Origin: Trebonia sp964581815
GTDB taxonomy: Bacteria; Actinomycetota; Actinomycetes; Streptosporangiales; Streptosporangiaceae
Assembly: GCA_964581815.1 (NCBI GenBank)
Contig: CAZORE010000022.1
Span: 1 to 64,000, forward strand
DNA length: 64,000 nucleotides
Reading direction: 5' to 3'
Below the pieces are notes generated by a model. The model did not search any database and was not told the DNA's origin. It worked only from the letters and a program-made list of their open reading frames with translations. Positions within the stretch are counted from its first letter, which is position 1; every line of letters starts with the position of its first letter. Shown piece after piece: positions 57,704 to 64,000 of this stretch. The position numbers and the translations under genes were made by a program.

Positions 57704-60174
57704 GCAGCGCCCCCGCGGCCACGGCCCGGTCGTCAAACACAGGGCCGTCAAGCACGGGCGGCGCCGGCCACCCGGCGCTCCGCCCGGGCGCCGGCCACTG
57801 GCTGAGCGTGGTGCGCACCGCGTCCGGCGGGGTGCTTCGGCACAAGGTGCAGGCCCTGGTGATTGTCTCGGTGCTGTTCATCGCGACCGCTTCTGCGACG
57901 CTCGGCCTGGCGCTGCTCAACGCCAACAACTCCCCGTTCACCCGGGCGTTCGCCGCGCAGCGCGGCGCGGACGCCACGGTCACCGTGAACCCCGGCCGGG
58001 CGACCACCGCCCAGCTCACGGCCACCGCACACGCCGCCGGGGTCACCGCCATGGCCGGGCCGTTCGCGGAGACGACCATCCCGCTCGAGTACCAGGGCTT
58101 CCCCACCGGCCCCACCACGATCGTCGGTCGCTCCGCCCCCGGCGGCCCCGTCGATGACCTGGTGCTCACCGCCGGGCACTGGGCCGACGGGCCCGGCCAG
58201 CTCGTCCTCAACGGGAACCCGCAGTCAGGTAACAACATCGGGGTGCCACTTGGCGGCACCTTGACCGCGACCAGCCTGCCCGGCACGCCGGTGCTCACCG
58301 TGGTCGGCGTCGCCAGCTCGGTCACCAACACGGCCCAGGGCTGGGTCACCCCGGGCGAGCTGTCCAGCCTGCTCAAGGCGGGCAGCCCGCCAGCGGCCGA
58401 GTTGCTCTACCGGTTCACCAGCCAGGCGACAAGCGCGCAGCTGCGGGCCGACGTCGCGGCGGTCGGGAAGACACTGCCCGCCGGGACCATCAGCGACTGG
58501 GGCTCCTGGCTCAGCGCGCAGCAGTCTGAGGGCAGCAACGCAGCGATCATGGAGCCCTTCGTGGTCGCGTTCGCCCTCATCGGCCTGGTGATGGCGGTAC
58601 TCATCGTCGGCAACGTGATCAGCGGCGCGGTGATCGCGCAGTACCAGCGGATCGGCGTGCTGAAATCACTCGGCCTCACCCCGGCGCAGGTGGTGGCCGT
58701 CTACCTGACCAGGATCGGCTGGCCGGCCCTGATCGGCTGCCTGGCGGGCGTCGCCGGCGGGTACCTGCTCTCCCTTTCCGTGCTGCACCAGTCGGCCGAG
58801 GCCTACGGCGTCGGCAGCCAGCAGGCGCCGCTCTGGGCGCTGCTCCTCGCGCCGGCCGGCCTGCTCGCCATCACCCTGCTCGCCGCGCTCGGCCCGGCGC
58901 TGCGAGCCGGCCGGCTGTCCGCGGTGACGGCGATCGCCGCCGGGCGGGCGCCCGCCACGGGCCGCGGCTACGTCGTCCACCGGCTGGCCGCACGGCTCAA
59001 CCTGCCGCGCCCGGTCAGCCTCGGCCTGGCCGCGCCGTTCTCCCGGCCCGCCCGTGCCCTGGTGACCCTCGCCGCGATCGCGTTCGGCGCCACCGCGGTG
59101 ATCTTCGCGGCCGGGCTGCACTCCTCGCTGAGCGACGCGCGGAACGCCCAGACCCTCGCCGCCACGGTCCCTGTCCTGGTCCAGCAGAACAACTTCGGGG
59201 CCGGGCCCAACCAGGCGCCCACCGGCGCCCAGATCGGTGCCGCGGCCGCGGCGGTCAGCGCGCAGCCGGGCACGGCGCATGAGAACGCCGAGTACGACGC
59301 GCCGGTCAAGGTGGTCGGCGTCGCGCAGGACGTGCGATCGACCGTTTTCGACGGGCCGAGCTCCTGGATGGGGTATGCGCTCATCTCCGGCCACTGGTAC
59401 GACGCGCCCGGCGAGGTCGACGTCAACACCAGGTTCCTGACCGACAGCGGACTCGCCGTCGGCGACACGGTCAGCGTCTACCCCACCGGGACGGCGACCG
59501 CCGGGGCCACCCCGGTCACCGTGCGCATCGCGGGGGAGATCTTCGCCCCGTCGAGCCAGCCCCGCATGTACGCCGCCGCGCGGACCCTGCCGGGCGCGGC
59601 GGTGACCGATAACTTCTCGCAGTGGAACGTCGGCCTGGCCCCGGGCACCAGCACCGCGGCCTACAGCCAGGCGCTCAACACCAGGCTCGGCAGCGGCGCG
59701 GCCGGCGGCAGCCCCTTCATGGCCGGGCCTGCGGATAACGGCGGGAAGTTCTACGCCGTCGCGATCGGCCTGATCGGCCTGCTCTCGCTGATGGTCGCGG
59801 TCGCCGCCGGGCTCGGCGTGCTGAACACGGTGCTGATGACGACCAGGGACCGGGTCCACGACCTCGGCGTCTTCAAGTCACTCGGCATGCGACCCGGCCA
59901 GGTGGTGATCATGGTGACCTGCTGGGTGGTCGGCCCGGCGCTGCTCGCCGGCGCTATCGCGGCACCCGCCGCCGTGCTGCTCAACACGGCGACCCTGCAC
60001 GCGATGGCCGCCACCGCGCACACCGGCGTCCCGGCCAGCTTCACCAACGTGTACCCGGTGCCCACGCTGGCCCTGCTGTCGCTCGCCGCGCTGGCCATCG
60101 CGGTGCTCGGCGCGCTGCTCCCGGCAACCTGGGCCGCCCGCTCCCGCCCGGCGACCGCGCTGCGCGCCGAGTAG
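57700..60174 (+). CDS. FtsX/MacB-type ABC permease
   Basis: 824 residues with the duplicated FtsX-like architecture: an N-terminal helix (about 50-72), a large extracellular domain, three helices (about 285-410), a second helix and extracellular region (about 455-690), then three C-terminal helices (690-820). The repeated cytosolic segments QRIGVLKSLGLTPAQVV and HDLGVFKSLGMRPGQVV are typical coupling motifs. Likely antimicrobial-peptide or lipoprotein-related export. Confidence 0.88.
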   Translation: MSSAPAATARSSNTGPSSTGGAGHPALRPGAGHWLSVVRTASGGVLRHKVQALVIVSVLFIATASATLGLALLNANNSPFTRAFAAQRGADATVTVNPGRATTAQLTATAHAAGVTAMAGPFAETTIPLEYQGFPTGPTTIVGRSAPGGPVDDLVLTAGHWADGPGQLVLNGNPQSGNNIGVPLGGTLTATSLPGTPVLTVVGVASSVTNTAQGWVTPGELSSLLKAGSPPAAELLYRFTSQATSAQLRADVAAVGKTLPAGTISDWGSWLSAQQSEGSNAAIMEPFVVAFALIGLVMAVLIVGNVISGAVIAQYQRIGVLKSLGLTPAQVVAVYLTRIGWPALIGCLAGVAGGYLLSLSVLHQSAEAYGVGSQQAPLWALLLAPAGLLAITLLAALGPALRAGRLSAVTAIAAGRAPATGRGYVVHRLAARLNLPRPVSLGLAAPFSRPARALVTLAAIAFGATAVIFAAGLHSSLSDARNAQTLAATVPVLVQQNNFGAGPNQAPTGAQIGAAAAAVSAQPGTAHENAEYDAPVKVVGVAQDVRSTVFDGPSSWMGYALISGHWYDAPGEVDVNTRFLTDSGLAVGDTVSVYPTGTATAGATPVTVRIAGEIFAPSSQPRMYAAARTLPGAAVTDNFSQWNVGLAPGTSTAAYSQALNTRLGSGAAGGSPFMAGPADNGGKFYAVAIGLIGLLSLMVAVAAGLGVLNTVLMTTRDRVHDLGVFKSLGMRPGQVVIMVTCWVVGPALLAGAIAAPAAVLLNTATLHAMAATAHTGVPASFTNVYPVPTLALLSLAALAIAVLGALLPATWAARSRPATALRAE

Positions 60175-60204
60175 CCAGACGGCCGCGAAGGTAAGGTGAC
60201 GGGC

Positions 60205-60876
60205 ATGACGGGCGAGCAGCGGCTCCGGGTAGTGATCGGCGAGGACTCGGTGCTGCTGCTGGCCGGCCTGGTGAAGCTGCTTGAGAGCGCCGGGTTCGAG
60301 ATCGCGGCGACGGCCGGCGACGGGGACGCCCTCGTTGCGGCCGTCGCGCGCGAGCAGCCCGCCCTGGTGATCGCCGACGTGCGGATGCCCCCGACCCACA
60401 CGGACGAGGGCATCCGGGCGGCGCTGACCATCCGCGGCCGCTGGCCGGACATCGCGATCCTCGTGCTGTCGCAGTACGTTGAGGAGCGGTACGCCGCCGA
60501 CCTGCTGTCCGCGAACACCAGCAGCGTCGGCTACCTGCTCAAGGACCGGGTCGCTGACGTCACCGAGTTCCTTGAGGCGCTGCGCCGGGTCGCCGCGGGC
60601 GGGACCGCGCTCGACCCGGAGGTGGTGGCGCAGCTGCTGCTGCGCCGCGGCGCCGATCCCCTCACCGCGCTGACCCAGCGGGAGCGCGACGTGCTCGCCC
60701 TCATGGCGGAGGGCCGCTCCAACCCCGAGATCGCCGCCACCCTGGTCATCACGGAGAGCGCGGTCTCCAAGCACATCAACTCGATCTTCACCAAGCTCGG
60801 CCTGCACCAGGGCGACACCGGCCACCGCCGCGTCCTCGCCGTCCTCCGCTACCTCGGCGCCGCCCCCTCCGCCTAG
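60205..60876 (+). CDS. NarL/LuxR-family response regulator
   Basis: About 223 residues. Receiver domain with the phospho-Asp in ALVIADVRMPPTH and acidic EDSV, then a C-terminal LuxR helix-turn-helix (LTQRERDVLALMAEGRSNPEIAATLVITESAVSKH region). ATG at 60205 has AAGG eight bases upstream; a GTG at 60196 is possible. It follows the ABC permease by 30 bases and is likely the partner of the 55410-56717 kinase. Confidence 0.87.
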   Translation: MTGEQRLRVVIGEDSVLLLAGLVKLLESAGFEIAATAGDGDALVAAVAREQPALVIADVRMPPTHTDEGIRAALTIRGRWPDIAILVLSQYVEERYAADLLSANTSSVGYLLKDRVADVTEFLEALRRVAAGGTALDPEVVAQLLLRRGADPLTALTQRERDVLALMAEGRSNPEIAATLVITESAVSKHINSIFTKLGLHQGDTGHRRVLAVLRYLGAAPSA

Positions 60877-60961
60877 TCGCGTGCGGGCGACGCCTGGGCC
60901 GTCTTCGCGAAGCTGCTCAGCGGTGGGACCGCGACGTCGCCGGGGAAGGGAGAATGGGTGC

Positions 60962-61456
60962 GTGAGCGACGTGAGCAGTGACCCGTGGCGGCTTGAGCGG
61001 TTCGTGACGGCACAGGACCGGAGCGGCACCTACCGGCGCGCGGTCGCCGAACTGCGCGCGGGCGCCAAGGTGAGCCACTGGATGTGGTTTATCTTCCCGC
61101 AGGTCGCGGGGCTCGGGATGAGCGCGGTGTCCCGGGAGTATGCGATCTCCTCGGCGCAGGAAGCCCGCGCCTACCTCGCCCACCCGGTGCTCGGCCCCCG
61201 GCTGCGCGAGTGCGCCCGCGTCGTCGCCGGCACCGAGGGCAGGACCGCCGAGCAGGTCTTCGGGTACGTCGATGCCATGAAGCTCCGCTCATCGATGACG
61301 CTGTTCGCCGCCGCTACCGGAGATACCACGACCGGAGATGCCGCGCCGGGGGGAGCCGCGCCGGGGGCGCCCGGCGCCACGGTCTTCCGCGAGGTGCTCG
61401 ACAAGCACTTCGGCGGTGTGCCAGACGAGGAGACGCTAGCGCGGTTGCCGCGCTAG
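60962..61456 (+). CDS. DUF1810 family protein
   Basis: 164 residues: LERFVTAQDRSGTYRRAVAELRAG near the start, SHWMWFIFPQVAGLGMS and DAMKLRSSMTLF are family hallmarks. Function of DUF1810 proteins is not established. A Gly/Ala/Pro-rich insert (about 120-138) precedes the C-terminal VFREVLDKHFGG. GTG start at 60962. Confidence 0.8.
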   Translation: MSDVSSDPWRLERFVTAQDRSGTYRRAVAELRAGAKVSHWMWFIFPQVAGLGMSAVSREYAISSAQEARAYLAHPVLGPRLRECARVVAGTEGRTAEQVFGYVDAMKLRSSMTLFAAATGDTTTGDAAPGGAAPGAPGATVFREVLDKHFGGVPDEETLARLPR

Positions 61457-61545
61457 ACCTGCGCGACCTGGGTCAGCCGCAGCCCGAGGCCCTTTGGCCG
61501 GCGTTTCCCTTCGACCACACCTTCGAACTGAGGCACAATGGGAGC

Positions 61546-61893
61546 ATGAGCGAGCAGAGCGCGCAACCCAGATTGCCATCCCGGTGGGCTGGCGTAGGCG
61601 CAAAGCTGCCGCCGTCACTTGGCTCGCTGACAGGCCCTGGCGGCGGGACAGTCGAGCTGCCTATTGACCTTTCCTGGTCGGGAGAAAGATGTTTTGACCT
61701 GGCGGATCCAGTGCAGCGCTACCTCTACCACGTGACCGTCCTCACGGCAGCCGTAACACCTGAGCATTACACCCGTTGGCTTAACGCGGACTTGCTGCGC
61801 TCCGATTGGTCACGGCTGCGATTGCCCGTCGGCTTGCGCATGATATGGCACGAGCATTTCCCGGAGCTTGCACCAGGAAATGGCCATGCTTGA
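61546..61893 (+). CDS. Unrecognised small protein preceding the AbiEii-like gene
   Basis: 115 residues, no family recognised. Lower GC and codon use than the host, like the next gene, which it overlaps by 8 bases. By position it may be the antitoxin or partner of the AbiEii-type protein, but it does not look like a winged-helix AbiEi, so this is only inference from context. ATG at 61546. Confidence 0.55.
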   Translation: MSEQSAQPRLPSRWAGVGAKLPPSLGSLTGPGGGTVELPIDLSWSGERCFDLADPVQRYLYHVTVLTAAVTPEHYTRWLNADLLRSDWSRLRLPVGLRMIWHEHFPELAPGNGHA

Positions 61894-62572
61894 CGGAGAT
61901 CACGCACGGCTAGTCGCGGCTGCCCTGCCCGTCTGCGCCAAGTACGGATTAGCGATCGCGGGCGGTTACGCGATCAAAGCCCATCATCTCACTGACCGGC
62001 CGTCCGAGGACATCGACTTCGCGACGGCGGCAACGGCGTCGATGGATGAGATCATGTCTGCTCTTGCCAGTTCCTATCGGGCGGCCGGCTGCGACGTCCA
62101 GGTACTCGACGTGGACCTCAGAAAGGGGCACCTGCTCGTTTCGTTTGCGGAGGGTGGCACTTACCGCGTCGATGTCCTCAAGGAACCGCTGAATCACCCA
62201 GCGATTATGACGGAGTTCGGACCCGTTATAGCGCTTCGGGACGCTGTTGCACTCAAGATGGGCGCCCTGCACGACAGGGCGTTGCCGCGCGATCTGATGG
62301 ACGTCCACGGAGCGGCTGCTCATTTCAGCGGCCCAGAACTAATCGCATTGTGCCGCGTCGCGCTCGACGAAGATTTCCGCCTAGAAACATTGCGCGACCA
62401 GCTCGACTATGCCGCCATGTACCCCGATGAGGCTTTCACGCGGTACGGCTGTGACGCAGCTTTGATCTCTAACATGAAGACTTGGGCCCAGGAATGGTCG
62501 ACGCAAATCGGCCTGGACCTTGCCGGAGCCGAGCCGTGGTCGGATGACGACGACTGGTCCGGCGACGAGTAG
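61886..62572 (+). CDS. AbiEii/AbiGii-type nucleotidyltransferase (putative toxin)
   Basis: 228 residues with the nucleotidyltransferase core: AIAGGYAIKAHHL (GG motif) and RPSEDIDF (paired Asp), then VDVLKEP. AbiEii proteins are GTP-binding toxins of type IV toxin-antitoxin or phage-abortive systems. A hand-counted line at 62161 is 55% GC against ~77% for host genes, a sign of transfer. ATG 61886 has AGGA 8 bases upstream; a TTG at 61868 and ATG at 61880 are alternatives. A C-terminal acidic tail is present. Confidence 0.75.
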   Translation: MLDGDHARLVAAALPVCAKYGLAIAGGYAIKAHHLTDRPSEDIDFATAATASMDEIMSALASSYRAAGCDVQVLDVDLRKGHLLVSFAEGGTYRVDVLKEPLNHPAIMTEFGPVIALRDAVALKMGALHDRALPRDLMDVHGAAAHFSGPELIALCRVALDEDFRLETLRDQLDYAAMYPDEAFTRYGCDAALISNMKTWAQEWSTQIGLDLAGAEPWSDDDDWSGDE

Positions 62573-62643
62573 CCACTGGCTGGACTTTCACCGAGACCCT
62601 GCTCGCCAAGTGCGCCGGGCGGTCGCGGTCTGGGGGCTCCGCC

Positions 62644-63486
62644 TCAGAACGCAGCCGGCAGGCCGGCCCGGCCTTGCGCGCGCCCGGCCGTGGCGGCGGG
62701 CACCCGGGTCGCCGGGTCGAGCGCGTTGGTGCCGATCGCCGTGAGCGAGGCCTCATCGGGGGAGATCAGCGTCACCGTCGCCCCGCCCTCCCGCAGGCCC
62801 GCGAGGACCTCGCGCAGCGGCATCGGCGTCGGCAGCGGTGAGTCCAGGCCGAGCGGCGAGATCACGATGACCCGGCCGGCGCCCGCGGCGAGGTCGGCGT
62901 TGTCGGCCGACCGGACCCCGCCGTCCATGTACCGGCGGCCCCCGATGGTGACCGGCGGCCAGATGCCCGGCACCGCCGAGCTCGAAGCCACCGCCTCCAC
63001 CAGGCTGACACCGGACGAGGCGTCGAAGATGGCCAGCTCACCGGAAACGCAGTCGACCGCGGTCAGCTTCGTCGGCGTCACCGGCCACTCCCGTGACGGC
63101 AGCCGCGACTCGATCACCGCGATCCGGTCCGGCTCCGGCACCGTGTCCGCGTCGAGCGCGAACCGGCCGAAGTTGCGCAGCTGCTCGACCAGGGTGCTCG
63201 CCCCGGCCATGTACGGCTCGAGGTCGGCGGCGAACTTGACCCAGTCGACCACCGCCATCAGCTCCCTGGACTGCAGCGCGGGATCGACCTGGCGCGCGTA
63301 CAGCTCTTGCAGCGGCAGGCCGCTGCCGAGCTGTGCGGCCACGTTCGCTCCCGCCGAGGTCCCGATGACCGTGCCGGCGCCGGCGATGTCCTGCCCGGCC
63401 TCGGCGAGCCCGAGAAGCAGCCCCGTCATCCACGCGATCCCCGCGACCCCGCCCCCGCCAAGTACCAGCGCATGCCCGTCGGCCAT
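62644..63486 (-). CDS. Patatin-like phospholipase
   Basis: 280 residues of the patatin fold: oxyanion GGGGVAGIAW, nucleophile elbow VIGTSAGANV (Ser), and catalytic Asp in YMDGGVRS. Likely a cytosolic or membrane-associated lipid acyl hydrolase; no signal peptide. The longer open frame upstream (to 63900) is antisense to the ASCH gene and is not supported. Confidence 0.87.
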   Translation of the reverse strand: MADGHALVLGGGGVAGIAWMTGLLLGLAEAGQDIAGAGTVIGTSAGANVAAQLGSGLPLQELYARQVDPALQSRELMAVVDWVKFAADLEPYMAGASTLVEQLRNFGRFALDADTVPEPDRIAVIESRLPSREWPVTPTKLTAVDCVSGELAIFDASSGVSLVEAVASSSAVPGIWPPVTIGGRRYMDGGVRSADNADLAAGAGRVIVISPLGLDSPLPTPMPLREVLAGLREGGATVTLISPDEASLTAIGTNALDPATRVPAATAGRAQGRAGLPAAF

Positions 63487-63579
63487 AGCCCGTAACGCTA
63501 GCACGGCACGCCGCTCCCGCCCGGTGACGGCCGCGGGTCCGCTCGGCCCTGGCCGGCGCCGGCCGATACGCTGGCTCCC

Positions 63580-64000
63580 ATGGAAGCTAAAGGGCTGAGC
63601 GTCGGGGAGTTCGCTTTCCCCGGCCCGCTGCGCGATCAACTGGTGGCGGCGATCCTCGACGGGACCAAGACCACCACCACCGGGCTGGCCGAGGACTACG
63701 AGCGGGAGGGCGAGCCGCTGCCGCGCCCCGGCGACCGTGAGGTGGTGATCGACTCGGCGGGCGACCCGGTCACGCTGATCGAGGTCGTCGCGACCCGGGT
63801 GATCCGCGTCGGCGACGTAGACCTGGCGCACGCGATCGGCGAGGGCGAGGGGTACGCCAGCGTCGCCGAGTGGCGCGCCGGGCACGAGGCGTTCTGGCAC
63901 TCCGCCGAGATGCGCGAGTTCATCGGCGATCCCTCGTTCACGGTGAACGACGACACGCTGGCGGTGGCCACGGAGTTCCGCGTGGTCGCCGGCGAGGAGG
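63580..64000 (+). CDS. ASCH-domain protein (partial, runs off the window)
   Basis: The first 140 residues of a protein with an ASCH (RNA-binding-like) fold: LRDQLVAAILDGTKTTTTGLAEDYEREGEPL and the later EWRAGHEAFW and FTVNDDTLAVATEFRVV. The frame stays open to the last base. Members bind RNA or act as N4-acetylcytidine amidohydrolases. Downstream part not seen. Confidence 0.8.
   Translation, partial: MEAKGLSVGEFAFPGPLRDQLVAAILDGTKTTTTGLAEDYEREGEPLPRPGDREVVIDSAGDPVTLIEVVATRVIRVGDVDLAHAIGEGEGYASVAEWRAGHEAFWHSAEMREFIGDPSFTVNDDTLAVATEFRVVAGEE

Noticed and set aside
63486..63900. N-terminal extension of the patatin-like protein to 63900
   Set aside because: The extension is antisense to the ASCH gene; the patatin fold begins at the ATG at 63486.

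Overview
This 64 kb window comes from a high-GC actinobacterium. The evidence is a complete ergothioneine operon (egtABCD), a SteA/SteB/MurJ envelope cluster, a RamB-type regulator divergent from isocitrate lyase, an Rv2466c-type mycothiol nitroreductase homologue, and DUF5685 and DUF6412 proteins. Host genes use G/C at almost every third position: a hand-counted 60-base line at 16261 is about 77% GC. I cannot name the species; the gene set fits a Streptosporangiales-like lineage better than Mycobacterium or Corynebacterium, but that is inference. The sequence is a draft scaffold with six 100-N gaps. Five of these are flanked by identical contig ends (three of exactly 55 bp), so the gaps are probably artificial; collapsing them restores the reading frames of murJ, egtB and egtC.

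Layout. 1-3.03 kb: aceA (isocitrate lyase) and its divergent RamB-like regulator. About 3.16-14.1 kb: a lower-GC block (58% in one hand-counted line) that looks imported. It encodes a gamma-glutamylmethylamide/type III glutamine synthetase, an APC permease, a UspA protein, an ABM domain fused to a zinc ribbon, a three-gene N-methylglutamate-synthase-like complex (class II amidotransferase, GXGXG protein, FMN/Fe-S synthase), a sarcosine-oxidase-like FAD enzyme and an XRE-cupin regulator, then a second UspA gene and a BASS transporter whose frame runs through the right junction. This is a compact amine-uptake and amine-assimilation island and the most interesting part of the window.

14.1-28 kb: a membrane protein with a degenerate JAMM-like domain; a homoprotocatechuate meta-cleavage operon (hpaD, hpaE, a DapA-like aldolase, an FAH-RraA fusion); a YidB-like gene; galE; a DUF6412-YidC pair; and a second ring-cleavage operon (LigB-type dioxygenase, amidohydrolase, MetE-like protein). 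28.4-35.4 kb: egtABCD on the minus strand, without egtE, and selD. 35.6-42.1 kb: a tightly overlapped steA-steB-MraY-like-murJ-glycosyltransferase operon. 42.2-47.6 kb: Nudix hydrolase; a purine/glyoxylate operon (hyi-allB-glycerate kinase); DsbA-like protein; GNAT.

48-64 kb: a secreted beta-helix protein, an adenosine-deaminase-like protein with an altered active site, a Cys-tailed DUF5685 protein, a lipoprotein serpin, a zinc dehydrogenase, an envelope-stress module (DUF4097 protein, histidine kinase, ABC ATPase, FtsX-like permease, response regulator), DUF1810, a lower-GC AbiEii-type toxin pair, a patatin-like lipase and a partial ASCH protein. No rRNA, tRNA, CRISPR array or intact transposase gene was recognised.
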